Positions 1 through 8,919 of a stretch of DNA of 64,000 bases are shown here, one piece after another. Source of the stretch: Ensifer sp. IC3342. GTDB lineage: Bacteria; Pseudomonadota; Alphaproteobacteria; Rhizobiales; Rhizobiaceae. Every line of letters begins with the position of its first letter. Position 1 is the first letter of the stretch. The notes beneath the pieces were generated by a model. That model did not search any database and had not been told where the DNA came from. It saw only the letters and a program-made list of their open reading frames with translations. The DNA lies in NCBI RefSeq assembly GCF_020193655.1, contig NZ_JADYVE010000009.1, forward strand, positions 1 through 64,000. Direction: 5' to 3'. The position numbers and the translations under genes are program-made.

Positions 1-42
1 CGCGATACGAGCCTGCTCGCCTGGCTCGACACGCTCTGAAAT

Positions 43-107
43 AATGCGAAGGAATTTTGCGCGAAAAGGCCGACAACCGGGGCGATCCGCGTGCGTTCCT
101 TCGCATT
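43..107. repeat. 12-bp perfect inverted repeat beside IS110 remnant
   Basis: Positions 43-54 (AATGCGAAGGAA) and 96-107 (its exact reverse complement) form a perfect inverted repeat with a 41-base loop. A reading frame that enters from the left (residues RDTSLLAWLDTL, stop at 37-39) ends just before it, so it could be the terminator of a gene outside the window. It could also be debris from the IS110 remnant that begins at about 132. Nothing else is visible here. Confidence 0.4.
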
Positions 108-131
108 TTGCCTACCTAATGATTAGTGCGT

Positions 132-900
132 CGCCAGAAGAATGACGCAGCGGATGCCGCGGCCATCTGCGAGGTGGTGACGCGTCCTTCCATGCGTTTT
201 GTGCCGGTGCGATCGGTCGAGAACCAGGCGGCGCTCATGCACCACAAGGTGCGCGAACTGCTGGTGGCGTAGCGCACGCAATTGCTCAACGCCCTTCGCA
301 GCCATCTCGCCGAAATCGGGATTATTGCCGCGCAGGGACCGAACAATGCCCGCTCCTCGGCAGCACTTGTCATGGAAGGTAACGTCAACATCATCCCCGC
401 GGCCGTGCGCTCGGCGCTTCTGCCGTTGGTACGTCAGTTGGCCGAACTTGACCACGAGATCGAGCGGAGAGATCAGGCCATTCTGAGTCTCGCCAAAACC
501 GATGAGACAGCGCGCCGTCTGATGAGTGTTCCCGGCATTGGTCCCGGTCACCGCGTCTGTCCTTGCAGCAAGCGTCCGGGATATCTCCGCCTTCTCGGGT
601 CCGCGTGAGTTCGCCGCCTTCCTCGGGCTCATTCCACGGCAGAACTCGACAGGCGGCAAGGAGCGGTTAGGCCGCGTCTCAAAGATGGGCAACCGTTATC
701 TGCGCAAGCTGCTCGTGGTCGGCGCCCACGCCGTTCTCTTCCATCGCAAACGTTGCAACGATGCGCTGAGAAGTTGGGCGGATCGTCTGATGCAGACCAA
801 GCCCTTCAAGCTCGTCGCCGTGGCGATTGCCAACAAACTAGCCCGCATCGTTTTTGCGCTCATGCGCGATGAAGCCCGCTACACCGGTACATCGGCCTAA
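132..900 (+). pseudogene. IS110-family transposase, 5'-truncated, with internal stop and frameshift
   Basis: The piecewise translation is the central and C-terminal part of an IS110/IS116/IS902 transposase. It opens with the conserved KNDAADA motif that contributes catalytic acidic residues, passes through a helical linker, and ends in the Transposase_20 domain (MSVPGIGP, then FSGPREFAAFLG, then GNRYLRKLLVVGA). The N-terminal part with the first catalytic acid is absent. A TAG at 270-272 interrupts the frame, and one extra G near 547 shifts it, so the C-terminal part is read from about 526 in another frame. The element is dead. No IR-like ends are expected for this family and none were identified. 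The family call is firm; the left boundary is a guess from where homology starts. Confidence 0.85.
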
Positions 901-1169
901 CAGCATCGACTAATGCCACAGCCGGAATCGAGGGTGACAGCGACGTGATGGGAACAGACGAGGACACATCCGGAAAGCCTGAAGCATAGTCGGAGCTCCG
1001 AGCTCGTTGTCTTGATCAGGTCAACGGATCAGCGGACACCATCAGGGCCAGCGGTCAGTGTATCGCAGCGAAAGGCCGAAGACATGACCGCACCCGCGAC
1101 GTCTCATCGCCGAAAACAACCGTTGATCTGCGGGCGCCGTCCAGACATGACTATGCTGTATCGCTCGAC

Positions 1170-1215
1170 GGACCGCCTCCGTCGTCGTGGCGCTCCCATG
1201 AAGAACCTGGCCCAT
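1170..1215 (+). repeat. Diverged direct repeat, copy 1
   Basis: This stretch (containing GTCGTCGTGG) aligns with 1835-1881 over about 45 bases with scattered mismatches. Both copies are followed 60-100 bases later by a CATCTAG-containing motif (1268-1276 and 1926-1937). Two related sequences in the same orientation about 665 bases apart suggest ends of a decayed mobile element or a duplicated IS fragment. Confidence 0.4.
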
Positions 1216-1834
1216 AGCGCGTCCTTTGATTCGGAAGGCAAGGATGCCCCATCAAAGCCTGGGATCAAACATCTAGGCACTGGCGGCTTAACATGGCCGA
1301 TTGTGTGACTAACCAACTTTTCTGGGGTCTTTTGTCCGGCGTTTGCAGATGTACTCGCAAGCCGTGAGGCCTTGAGGGTCTTGAGGCGGCGAGAGAAGTT
1401 GTGGCTAGGAAGTAGGCGAGGTGACGACGCGATTGATCATGGCGGTCGTAATAGTCGCGGTTTGACCGGGGGCTTCGTTCGGGGTTCGCCATCGCCTTGG
1501 CGCAGGCATTCGAAGTCATATGTCCATATGATTCGCCGGCCGCCGTCGCTTTCCTTGATCAAGGGGATGGCCGAGCCGCTCTGGCGTCTGCTCACCCTTT
1601 GTCGCCCAGGGCCTCGTCCATTCTCCTCAAGAACCTCCTGCATCACTGCTCGCAGTCCATTGGGCTTCGCCAGCAGAATGTCCTTGAGTGCGGCGGCGGT
1701 TTTATCTTCAGGCCTGGTTATGGTGCCGTTCCTCGTGAGGGAACCGGATGACGTGAACATCACCAGCCTGCCATGACCGCCCCCTCAGAGACATTGCAGA
1801 ACCTTCAGCACAGTAGCTATTTTGTATGGCCGGC

Positions 1835-1881
1835 GGATCGCCTCGGTCGTCGTGGGGCTTCCGTGTAAGAATTTGTCTCAT
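1835..1881 (+). repeat. Diverged direct repeat, copy 2
   Basis: Second copy of the repeat at 1170-1215, sharing the core GTCGTCGTGG and flanking bases. It is followed by GCCAGCATCTAGATGGC-like sequence at about 1921-1937, which also resembles 19953-19969 near the dpd region. Confidence 0.4.
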
Positions 1882-2223
1882 GCGAATCTATCCAAAAAGG
1901 TTGCAGCAGCAAAATCCGGAGCCAGCATCTAGATGGCTGCTTTGTGGCGGGTTTGTCGGGTCTGCAACATCGTGATGTCAGCCTGACGCTAGCTGCGACC
2001 TCATTAAGTTATTGATTAAGATGCAGAACAGTTTCTGGTGTTCTTTTTGCAAGATTGGCACGACCTTTGAAAGTCCTTGGACGCGGTTCACCAGGAACCG
2101 CAGATTACTCGGAACCGCGTCGTTACTGCTTGGCGATGCTCTACCGACGACGATGCACAAAGCCGCAGTCTCTGGCAGTCGGCAGCTTGTGCTTCAATGA
2201 CAATTGGCAGCGGAGGAGAGGCT

Positions 2224-3063
2224 ATGGAACGCGCGCGGATGGCTGCGTTCTCTCAAGTTCGAGAGCCGAGGCGTAGAGTACCCGATCAGCTTTCGTTGAT
2301 CCCGTCGATGCCTTCCCTGGAACCAGCCAAGGAGGCGTTTCCGGTCGAACGCGGCCGATTTCTGGAGCAGACCGATGGTGTTGCTCGATCCGAGCAAATG
2401 TTCGACCTGTTATCGGCCTTTGCGCTTCAGTATGAGTGCCCGTGGGTTGCCTATAGTTCTCATTCAGCCGACCAGATCATGAAGTCGGTCCGACCGGCAC
2501 CGGCCCTCATGAGGTATCCTGATGAATGGCAGGAACATTATGTCCAGATGGGATATGACAGGATTGATCCCATCATCAAAAAGAGCCGAAAAGCGTTGGG
2601 CGCCTTTCGATGGAGCGAGGCGTACAATGACGTAAGCACGACGGAAGTGGAACGGCGGTTTTTCGACGAGGCCGCGACATTTGGTTTAAAGTCGGGCATC
2701 AGTGTTCCATTGCATGGGCCTGGCGTCGGCTTCGCCATCATAAGCTTTGCTCGACCCTCCTGCCGAGAACTCCAAAACAGAACAATCACCTACTTGCAAC
2801 TTGCCGCGTTACATTTCCATCTGAGAGCCGCGCGGGCCGTGAAATCGCGCTGCATAGAGGAAGCTCCTAACCTTTCTCAAAGAGAGCAAGAGTGTATTCT
2901 GTGGGCGGCAAGAGGGAAATCGTCCTGGGATATAGGAGTTATTCTGGGAATTTCCGAGAACACGGTGAATTTCCACATAAAGAAGGTATTGCGAAAGCTG
3001 GATGTGGGTAGCAGAACGGTCGCCGCTGTAAAAGCAGCGAGCCTCGGAATTATCGAATTGTGA
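2224..3063 (+). CDS. LuxR-family transcriptional regulator with autoinducer-binding domain
   Basis: A 279-residue quorum-sensing type regulator. Residues about 55-205 form the autoinducer-binding domain and about 217-279 the GerE/LuxR helix-turn-helix (NLSQREQECILWAARGKS, then SENTVNFHIKKVLRKLDV). The residues that contact acyl-homoserine lactones in TraR/LuxR are in place: W102, Y106, D115-P116, W130 and a glycine at 158, so ligand binding is plausible. The start at 2224 is chosen because GGAGGAG lies just upstream at about 2212-2218; the frame is open further upstream but without a comparable site. No luxI-type synthase is present in the window, so it is a LuxR solo or its partner is elsewhere. 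The roughly 45-residue N-terminal extension is longer than usual and suggests the true start could be slightly internal. Confidence 0.88.
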   Translation: MERARMAAFSQVREPRRRVPDQLSLIPSMPSLEPAKEAFPVERGRFLEQTDGVARSEQMFDLLSAFALQYECPWVAYSSHSADQIMKSVRPAPALMRYPDEWQEHYVQMGYDRIDPIIKKSRKALGAFRWSEAYNDVSTTEVERRFFDEAATFGLKSGISVPLHGPGVGFAIISFARPSCRELQNRTITYLQLAALHFHLRAARAVKSRCIEEAPNLSQREQECILWAARGKSSWDIGVILGISENTVNFHIKKVLRKLDVGSRTVAAVKAASLGIIEL

Positions 3064-3114
3064 AATGCGGGTCAAGAAGCGTGAAAACCGCTGGGCCGGA
3101 CACAGCGCCCTCGC

Positions 3115-4944
3115 CTAACTTCTTTCTCTCGGCTGCAATGGAAGACCGTACGCTCGCATTTTGTTGTATAGGGTCTTTCGAGATATCCCGAGATATCGCG
3201 CGGCTTCACCGCGGCGAAAGCGGTGGCGCTGAAGCGCATCGAGGATGCATTCCCGCTCATCCCCCGGATGCGGATGCGGCGCGTCTGCGTTCGCGTCACC
3301 GAGCGGCGGCAAATGCTCGGCCTTGATCCAGTCGCCTTCGCAGCGGATGGCGGCCGTTTCGAGCACGGATCTGAGCTCGCGGATATTTTCTGGCCAGCCA
3401 TAGGTCATCAGAACTCGGTAGGCCGAGTGGTCCACCGACAGCTTCCGGCTGCGTCGATCCTTCCGGAGCGCTTGTAGGAAGTGTTCGGCTAGGAGCGGAA
3501 GGTCTTCAAGGCGATCGCGCAGATTGGGAAGAAAGACGTGACCTGGCGCGAGACGCGACTCCAGCGAGGGTATCAGCAGCCCGCTCGAGCCCAACTCAAA
3601 GAGCGGCCGCGTCGATGTTAGGATCAGGCGGCCTTCGAACCGCCCTCTCTCGTTGTCGCCCAGGCGCCTGTAAGCCCCCGTCTCAATGACTTCTATCAGA
3701 CGTTCCTGAGCGTCGACGCACAGGCTTTCGATATTCTCGATCAAGAGAGTTGCCTTGGGATGGTACTGCAGCAGCCCAAGCACTTTCCTCCCGCCATCGC
3801 TCGGGGCGAAGCCAAAAAGCGATTCTCCACTAGCGTCTTCGGAGCTGATGAGCTTGCTGCCGGGACGTCTGGCGGCTTCATGAATGGCCCGTGCCAGAAG
3901 CTTTTTGCCAGTTCCGGCTTCCCCGGTAATCAAAACCGGTAAAGCAGAAGCGGCAAGTTTTTCGATCCGTTGTTTGATTTGCTGGATCGAAGGTGACCGG
4001 CCGACGATCGAGTATTCGCGCTGCACATGCTCGAGCTGCCGCTCCAGTTCATCAATTCGCTTTTGCAAGGTGCCGACGGATTTGAAAGCCGATGTAATCT
4101 GCTCCATAGAGGCTTCCAGTGGCACCCGATCGATAGTGGAGCCGCCAATGTATCCGTCTGCCCTGGACAGCGCTGATACCTCGTACATTTGGTCGGGGCT
4201 GACGATAGGGCCGCCCTCGAGGACACAAAAAGTACCCTCCGAGATGGCCCGTATCTGACGGAAAATGACCTTCGCATACTCGGCGGCTTGCCTCAGACTG
4301 AGCTCTGTGCGGCTTCCGACAGTCCCTCCGACGTTCCAACCGAGATTGAGATTTATGATGTCCACGCCGGCAATCGCGGCCTGCTGAGCTTCTGCCACAG
4401 TTCGAACATAGGCGAGAGTCGCCATATTTCTTCTCTGAGCGGCCCGAAGCATTTCAAGCTCACGCTGGAACCCCAGCCCTGCTCCCTCGATATCGGCCCG
4501 AAACCGTCCATCGAGGAAGATGGAAGTTGGGAAGTTTACAATTCCGCCGAAACCCGCATCCGCGATTCTTTGCAGTTCAGCTTCTATCGAACAGCGGGGA
4601 TCGAAAGCACTGGCGCCGAAAAAGACCGGAACTTTGGCGAAAGGCAGGATCTCCGACTGGGCGAAATCCAGGACAAAGTCATTGCTCTTGCGCAGTGCGA
4701 GCAGGGAAAAGATAGAAGGGGCGCCCATGCTACGCAAACGCCCTGCATTCAGAGCAAGGATAAAGTCTGCGCCGCCCCGCGAGGCTGCCTGGGCGGCCAT
4801 TCCCGTGCCGATCGCAGCACCAACGAGAGTCGTGTTTGGCTTTCCAAGCGTCGCCTTGAGTATCGCGACAATCTCCGCTCTCGCGTGCACGGGAGCGGAG
4901 AATTCAGGACGATGAACCCCGAGATGAACGATCGGATCAGCCAT
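3115..4944 (-). CDS. Chimeric regulator: PEP-hydrolase-family TIM barrel + AAA+ (NtrC-like) + Fis HTH
   Basis: A 609-residue protein with three parts. Residues 1-285 are a complete TIM barrel of the family annotated as phosphoenolpyruvate hydrolase (VGAAIGTG near 41, GGIVNFPT near 133, LEGGPIVSP near 242), homologous to the enzyme-like protein at 6745-7602. A short coiled coil follows (292-312). Residues 313-530 are a sigma54-activator-type AAA+ domain with Walker A GEAGTGKK (341-348). The C-terminus (about 565-605) is a Fis-type helix-turn-helix (RGEAARYLGISRKTLYNKM). The AAA+ part is degenerate: no GAFTGA loop after ESLFGF, and the Walker B position reads TLLIENIE instead of a DE pair. Inference: the barrel senses the pathway metabolite and the protein regulates sigma70 promoters rather than sigma54. 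It is the last gene of the minus-strand operon, 25 bp after the oxidoreductase gene. Confidence 0.88.
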   Translation of the reverse strand: MADPIVHLGVHRPEFSAPVHARAEIVAILKATLGKPNTTLVGAAIGTGMAAQAASRGGADFILALNAGRLRSMGAPSIFSLLALRKSNDFVLDFAQSEILPFAKVPVFFGASAFDPRCSIEAELQRIADAGFGGIVNFPTSIFLDGRFRADIEGAGLGFQRELEMLRAAQRRNMATLAYVRTVAEAQQAAIAGVDIINLNLGWNVGGTVGSRTELSLRQAAEYAKVIFRQIRAISEGTFCVLEGGPIVSPDQMYEVSALSRADGYIGGSTIDRVPLEASMEQITSAFKSVGTLQKRIDELERQLEHVQREYSIVGRSPSIQQIKQRIEKLAASALPVLITGEAGTGKKLLARAIHEAARRPGSKLISSEDASGESLFGFAPSDGGRKVLGLLQYHPKATLLIENIESLCVDAQERLIEVIETGAYRRLGDNERGRFEGRLILTSTRPLFELGSSGLLIPSLESRLAPGHVFLPNLRDRLEDLPLLAEHFLQALRKDRRSRKLSVDHSAYRVLMTYGWPENIRELRSVLETAAIRCEGDWIKAEHLPPLGDANADAPHPHPGDERECILDALQRHRFRRGEAARYLGISRKTLYNKMRAYGLPLQPRERS

Positions 4945-4969
4945 TGTGAGGCTAACCTACATCTTATCG

Positions 4970-6052
4970 TTACTCGATCGAAGCCCCCTCTCGGTAGGAC
5001 TGGAGAAATTCCTGCACTTTTACCGGTTGACCCAGTCGGACGCTTTCGATCGCTGAGAATACGAGCGCAACGGACTGCAGATTCTCCCAGACGCTGGTTG
5101 CCATCGGCGGGCCGCCGTCGAGCCACTCACAAAATTGCTCAATCAACAGTGCGTTCTGCCACTTCTTACCTGGTAGCAGCGACACCTGCTGACCTTTTCC
5201 TTGGCGGCTCGCTTGTCGCAGCCGCATCGGGTAGCGGCGAAATACCTCGATCTCACGATGGTCGAGGATAGCCGTCCCGCTTTCCCCCTCCACACGAACA
5301 TATTCGAAAGCCCAATCGTTAAGACCCGTGGCTTGTGCCGAAGACCCTTCATAGACCCCATGAGCGCCGTTCGCAAAGTCCATCAAGACTATGGCATCTG
5401 TGTCGCCCTTGTAATCTGCCCATTCCGGCTTCCACGTGCGGGCATAGATCGACGTGCAGGGTGCGCCGGCGAGATCGGCCATGATATCCAGGTGATGGAC
5501 AGCGCCCTCGATAAGCATCGGATGCATCATTTCGTGGCGAAAGCGCCCCCAGGAATCATAGAGGCGGAAGTCTCCGGCAAACCGACACGATACCGTATTG
5601 ACACGGCCGATGGTGTCGGCGCTGACGAGCGCTCTCAACGTCGATTTGTCCTGATCGAACCGGTGGCTCATCGTCACTCCCATGTTTAAGCCGGCCTTTC
5701 TCACTTTCTCAGCGATACGGACGGAGACCTCCATGGTGTCGGCGATCGGCTTCTCGGACAGGATGTGCATGCCGCGCGCAAGGGCCAGGTCGACGATCCC
5801 CTCGTGCAGAGCTGGCGGAATGACGATGGTGCAAAAGTCGGCATCCACCATCTGGAAGGCTTGCGCGGCCGAGGTGAAACACTGTTCGGCCTTCAAGCCG
5901 AGATGCTTGCGGCTGATTTCGAGCGCCTTGGCGTCGATGTCCACGAGGCCGACCACCTCAATCGTCCCGTCCGCCACGTTCGGCGGCAGGAACGTGTCGC
6001 ACCAGCGCTCTCCGAAGCCACCGGCGCCGATATGCAGGACCTTATACGTCAT
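4970..6052 (-). CDS. Gfo/Idh/MocA family NAD(P)-dependent oxidoreductase
   Basis: A 360-residue dehydrogenase of usual family length. The N-terminal Rossmann fold begins VLHIGAGGFGERW, with an acidic residue ending the second strand (VGLVDID), indicating NAD use. The central SEKPIADT motif carries the lysine typical of the family (EKP). The C-terminal alpha/beta domain includes the GAVHHLDI motif (residues about 180-190) with the catalytic-type histidine. Members oxidise sugars, inositols or sugar derivatives; the substrate cannot be read from sequence. It lies in the minus-strand operon between the cupin gene (about 40 bp upstream) and the regulator gene. A good ribosome-binding site (CTCCTGGAGG on the + strand) precedes the start. 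Confidence 0.88.
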   Translation of the reverse strand: MTYKVLHIGAGGFGERWCDTFLPPNVADGTIEVVGLVDIDAKALEISRKHLGLKAEQCFTSAAQAFQMVDADFCTIVIPPALHEGIVDLALARGMHILSEKPIADTMEVSVRIAEKVRKAGLNMGVTMSHRFDQDKSTLRALVSADTIGRVNTVSCRFAGDFRLYDSWGRFRHEMMHPMLIEGAVHHLDIMADLAGAPCTSIYARTWKPEWADYKGDTDAIVLMDFANGAHGVYEGSSAQATGLNDWAFEYVRVEGESGTAILDHREIEVFRRYPMRLRQASRQGKGQQVSLLPGKKWQNALLIEQFCEWLDGGPPMATSVWENLQSVALVFSAIESVRLGQPVKVQEFLQSYREGASIE

Positions 6053-6091
6053 TGATGTTCACCTCCAGGAGGACTTGGCGCACGCGACGGA

Positions 6092-6748
6092 TCAAACCCG
6101 CTCGGGACGTACATCGGCAGGCCCATGCGTGTGCTCCCAAAGATGACCAAAGCGCTTCCTGCCTTCGAGCGTCGTCTCGAAATATGCGCCCTTCACATCG
6201 GTCCGTACATGGGGAAGATCATGATGGTGGCCCATGCCGATAGCGATGCAATCGCCGACTTCGACCTCGAAGCCGCGCGAGCCGACGACGACCGTCCCTG
6301 CCCCCTCGATGATCACCCAATATTCGTCGCAGTCGTGATAATGGGAATCGAAGTTGGTTGACTTGGGATAAATGACCGGATCCCCCTTGACTGGCACCGG
6401 CGTGTCGGGGCCGAGCTTGAACACCCCGCATCCGCCGAGCTCGTTGCCCCATCTGCCATAAAAGACGAGCACCTGTGCGGTCCCGTCGCCGGCATCCGCG
6501 GTGAAGGGACCATTGGCCCCATCCATATCGAGGAACTGGCCTTCACTCAGAACCTGCGCTCCCTTGGCGCTCCTCAAGCGGCAGGACCCGCGCGTGACGA
6601 GCAGTCGTTGCTTGTCGGCGGCGACCGGAATTGGCAAGGGCTGATCGGTCAAGTCAATGAACTCGAAACCGGTGAGTTCGCACCAGCCCGGCGGCTGGTC
6701 TCCACTTCGAAAGACGGACATCTGCTTGTTTTCCCTTCTCACGGTCAT
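6092..6748 (-). CDS. Cupin-domain protein (sugar isomerase/epimerase-like)
   Basis: A 218-residue protein whose C-terminal half is a cupin: the metal-binding set [14 protein letters not shown] (two His and a Glu) is followed by a distal histidine motif (MGHHHDLPH). The N-terminal half looks like a second, degenerate cupin half, so a bicupin is possible. The start at 6748 overlaps the stop of the upstream TIM-barrel gene by four bases (ATGA); an alternative ATG at 6721 is also preceded by a purine-rich site. In catabolic operons such cupins are usually lyases, isomerases or epimerases. Its exact reaction is unknown; the operon context implies action on the same imported substrate as the neighbouring oxidoreductase. 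Confidence 0.8.
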   Translation of the reverse strand: MTVRRENKQMSVFRSGDQPPGWCELTGFEFIDLTDQPLPIPVAADKQRLLVTRGSCRLRSAKGAQVLSEGQFLDMDGANGPFTADAGDGTAQVLVFYGRWGNELGGCGVFKLGPDTPVPVKGDPVIYPKSTNFDSHYHDCDEYWVIIEGAGTVVVGSRGFEVEVGDCIAIGMGHHHDLPHVRTDVKGAYFETTLEGRKRFGHLWEHTHGPADVRPERV

Positions 6749-7602
6749 GCCGACTTGCGACGGATCGCCTTGAAGGCTTGCGTCTGGGACTTGATCGCCT
6801 CCTCGGTCGGCAACCGCTCCATGCTGCTTGCTCCATAGAAGCCGTGGCAGCCAAGGCAGGCGTCGAGAATAAAGCGAGCGTCTTCCGGATTGGCGATCGG
6901 ACCACCGTGGCAGAGAATGATGATGTCGTCGCGGATTTCTCTCGCCGCCTTGATGCACTGGTTGATGAGGACGACACAGTCCTCCATGGATTTGCCCGAG
7001 CGCGCCCCGATCGCGCCGCCAGTCGTCAGGCCCATATGGCAGACGAGAATGTCGGCGCCGGCCTTCGCCATCGCCACCGCATCTTCGCGGCTGAACACGT
7101 AGGGTGTCGTCAAGAGATCGAGCTTGTGCGCCTCGGCGATCATCTCGACCTCCTGGGCATAGCTCATGCCGGTCTCTTCGAGGTTCTGGCGGAAGAGCCC
7201 GTCGATAAGACCGACGGTCGGGAAGTTCTGCACGCCGGCAAAGCCGATCTCCTTCAGTTCGCGCAGGAAGCTCGGCATGACGACGAACGGATCCGTGCCG
7301 TTGACGCCAGCAAGCACCGGCGTGTGCTTCACGACTGGCAGAACCTCGCTCGCCATGTCGACGACGATCTGGTTGGCGTTGCCATAGGCGAGCAGTCCGG
7401 CGAGCGAACCGCGGCCAGCCATGCGGTAGCGCCCGGAATTATAGATCACGATCAGATCGATATCGCCGGCTTCCTCGCTTTTCGCCGACAGGCCCGTTCC
7501 GGCGCCGCCACCGATGATCGGCTCGCCGGCCCGGATCTTCTTTAGGAAACGGTCGATCAGTTCCGCACGAGTGGGACGCTTGACAAGAATATCAGTGCTC
7601 AC
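6745..7602 (-). CDS. PEP-hydrolase-family TIM-barrel protein (Tm-1 C-terminal half homologue)
   Basis: A 285-residue TIM barrel of the family named phosphoenolpyruvate hydrolase (PF09370-type); the biochemical name rests on little evidence. Visible hallmarks are [13 protein letters not shown] near 30, [15 protein letters not shown] near 120, and [12 protein letters not shown] near 235. The frame is open further upstream but that would run far into the preceding gene; the GTG at 7600-7602 overlaps the last codons of the UPF0261 gene by 11 bases, giving translational coupling. In the tomato resistance protein Tm-1 a UPF0261 domain and a barrel of this type are fused in one chain in the same order. 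Two paralogues occur nearby: the sensor domain of the regulator (3115-4944) and a shorter protein (8920-9522). Confidence 0.85.
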   Translation of the reverse strand: MSTDILVKRPTRAELIDRFLKKIRAGEPIIGGGAGTGLSAKSEEAGDIDLIVIYNSGRYRMAGRGSLAGLLAYGNANQIVVDMASEVLPVVKHTPVLAGVNGTDPFVVMPSFLRELKEIGFAGVQNFPTVGLIDGLFRQNLEETGMSYAQEVEMIAEAHKLDLLTTPYVFSREDAVAMAKAGADILVCHMGLTTGGAIGARSGKSMEDCVVLINQCIKAAREIRDDIIILCHGGPIANPEDARFILDACLGCHGFYGASSMERLPTEEAIKSQTQAFKAIRRKSA

Positions 7603-8800
7603 GAAGGGCCTCTTTGAAGTTGGTGACGAGGAGTTCCGCAAATTGCGGATCGTTGATGTGAAGGGGCACGCGGATGAGTTGCCGCTTGGTCGTCCGGCGA
7701 AGGGTGCGCTCGAGCGCTGCGAAGAGCGCGCTATCTGCTTCAGGGTCGTGGAAGGGCTGACCGGGCGCATCGATCGCCGAGACACCGAGTTCGGGAATCA
7801 GGAAGCGGACCGGGCCCTCACAGAGGTTCAGCCGTTCTGCAATCCATTCGCCGATGCTGTTGCACTCCTCGGGGGTCGTCCGCATCAGCGTGACCTGGGG
7901 ATTATGGACATGCAGGCGGCGCGATCGGAACTGACTGGGCACCGTGTCCATCGCTCCGAAATTGACCATGTCGAGTGCGCCGCAGGAGCCAACATAAGGC
8001 AGTCCGGTCCGGGCGAAGGCACCGAAGCGATCGGCCGTACAGGGGAAGACGCCGCCGATGAGATAGTCGCAGACTTCCGTTGTGGAGACATCAATGGCGC
8101 CGACCAGCAGGCCGGAGTCGGCGAGCTTTTCGAAGGACTGACCGCCGGTTCCGGTGGCATGAAACACCAGGCAATCGAAGCCGGCCTCGAGCGCCCGGGT
8201 GACCGCCTGAACGCAAGGGGTCGTGACACCGAACATCGTCAGGCCGATCGCCGGCCGCTCGTCCGCCGCAGCGCTCACCTTGTTGAGCACCATACCGGCG
8301 ATAGAATGAGCGGCATTGCCCAGCACCACCCGCGAGATGCGGTTGAGCCCGGAAACATCCGTCACCGAATACATCATGCTGATGTCGGTCGGTCCGACAT
8401 AGGGCGCGACATTCCCGGAGGCGACGGTGGAAATGAGCACCTTCGGCACTCCGATCGGGAGCGCGCGCATAGCAGGCGCGATCAAGGCGGTGCCACCCGT
8501 TCCGCCCGCGCCGATGACACCGTCGATATCCTGGCGTGATCGGATGTATTCCAACAGGGCCTCAGACATTGCGGCGACCGCCTTGCCGCGATCCTTGAGC
8601 TCTTCGGGTTTTCGCGGGTTCGGATGGAAGCGTGCGACCTCCGACGGCTGGACGTCGACATCGTCGGCTTCCTTATGAAACTCCGAAACAGAAACATCGA
8701 CCAGGACGGCGTCACACCCTGCCTGCCGGACAAGATCGCGTAGATAGCGCAGTTCGCTGCCCTTGGTATCGCAGGTTCCGACCACATAGACTGTATTCAT
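7592..8800 (-). CDS. UPF0261 (Tm-1-like ATP-binding) family protein
   Basis: A 402-residue protein of the UPF0261 family, homologous to the N-terminal half of plant Tm-1. It starts [14 protein letters not shown], and carries the glycine-rich [20 protein letters not shown] segment near 105 and [16 protein letters not shown] near 135 that are typical of the family. The start at 8800 is preceded by GGGAGGAAAACG; a longer frame exists but lacks support. It is the first gene of the operon UPF0261 - TIM barrel - cupin - Gfo/Idh/MocA - regulator. The activity of bacterial members is not established; an acyl- or sugar-acid-related reaction is inferred from context only. The shared 18-bp element lies about 95 bp upstream. 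Confidence 0.87.
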   Translation of the reverse strand: MNTVYVVGTCDTKGSELRYLRDLVRQAGCDAVLVDVSVSEFHKEADDVDVQPSEVARFHPNPRKPEELKDRGKAVAAMSEALLEYIRSRQDIDGVIGAGGTGGTALIAPAMRALPIGVPKVLISTVASGNVAPYVGPTDISMMYSVTDVSGLNRISRVVLGNAAHSIAGMVLNKVSAAADERPAIGLTMFGVTTPCVQAVTRALEAGFDCLVFHATGTGGQSFEKLADSGLLVGAIDVSTTEVCDYLIGGVFPCTADRFGAFARTGLPYVGSCGALDMVNFGAMDTVPSQFRSRRLHVHNPQVTLMRTTPEECNSIGEWIAERLNLCEGPVRFLIPELGVSAIDAPGQPFHDPEADSALFAALERTLRRTTKRQLIRVPLHINDPQFAELLVTNFKEALREH

Positions 8801-8894
8801 CGTTTTCCTCCCGGCCCTTCTCAGTGAACCTTCCACGCCTGACAAAACCGTAGTTGCGCCCGCCCCGGCAAATCAATTGGCGCTGGCCGATGGT

Positions 8895-8912
8895 TTGGGT
8901 AGAATTGGGTAA
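8895..8912 (+). promoter_or_regulatory. Tandem TTGGGTA element, candidate operator (copy 1)
   Basis: TTGGGTAGAATTGGGTAA consists of two TTGGGTA half-sites in tandem at 11-base spacing. It sits in the 119-bp divergent region between the UPF0261 gene (minus) and the small TIM-barrel gene (plus). An almost identical copy (17 of 18 bases) lies upstream of the ABC-importer operon at 13910-13927. I saw no further copy in the window. The inferred role is binding by a locus regulator, the best candidate being the Fis-type HTH protein of 3115-4944. Confidence 0.65.
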
Positions 8913-8919
8913 TCGTTTC

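Larger units (their letters stand above)
901..2223. other. Gene-poor IS debris region
   Basis: No convincing intact gene lies here. Short open frames on both strands have no recognisable domain; one minus-strand frame (1437-1763) contains a stretch resembling the N-terminus of IS256-type transposases (PNGLRAVMQEVLEE) but nothing beyond it. Two diverged copies of a repeat occur at 1170-1215 and 1835-1881. The best reading is a graveyard of insertion sequences upstream of the LuxR-type gene, whose promoter presumably lies in the last 200 bases. Confidence 0.5.

Noticed and set aside
43..107. attC-like recombination site
   Set aside because: The inverted repeat lacks the paired R/L boxes and no integrase gene is present; treated as a plain inverted repeat.
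1012..1308. 98-codon + strand frame downstream of the IS110 relic
   Set aside because: No motif, no ribosome-binding site, and composition like IS flank; it overlaps the diverged repeat.
1437..1763. Minus-strand frame with an IS256-like N-terminal stretch
   Set aside because: Only about 15 residues look familiar; the zinc or GYRSGYY-type motifs expected next are absent, so no separate transposase feature was made.
4189..5271. 360-codon + strand frame opposite the regulator and oxidoreductase genes
   Set aside because: It is antisense to two well-supported genes, spans their junction and shows no domain; long antisense frames are expected in GC-rich coding DNA.
7514..8539. 341-codon + strand frame opposite the UPF0261 gene
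   Set aside because: Shadow of a strongly supported minus-strand gene; composition dominated by Arg, Gly and Asp as usual for antisense frames.
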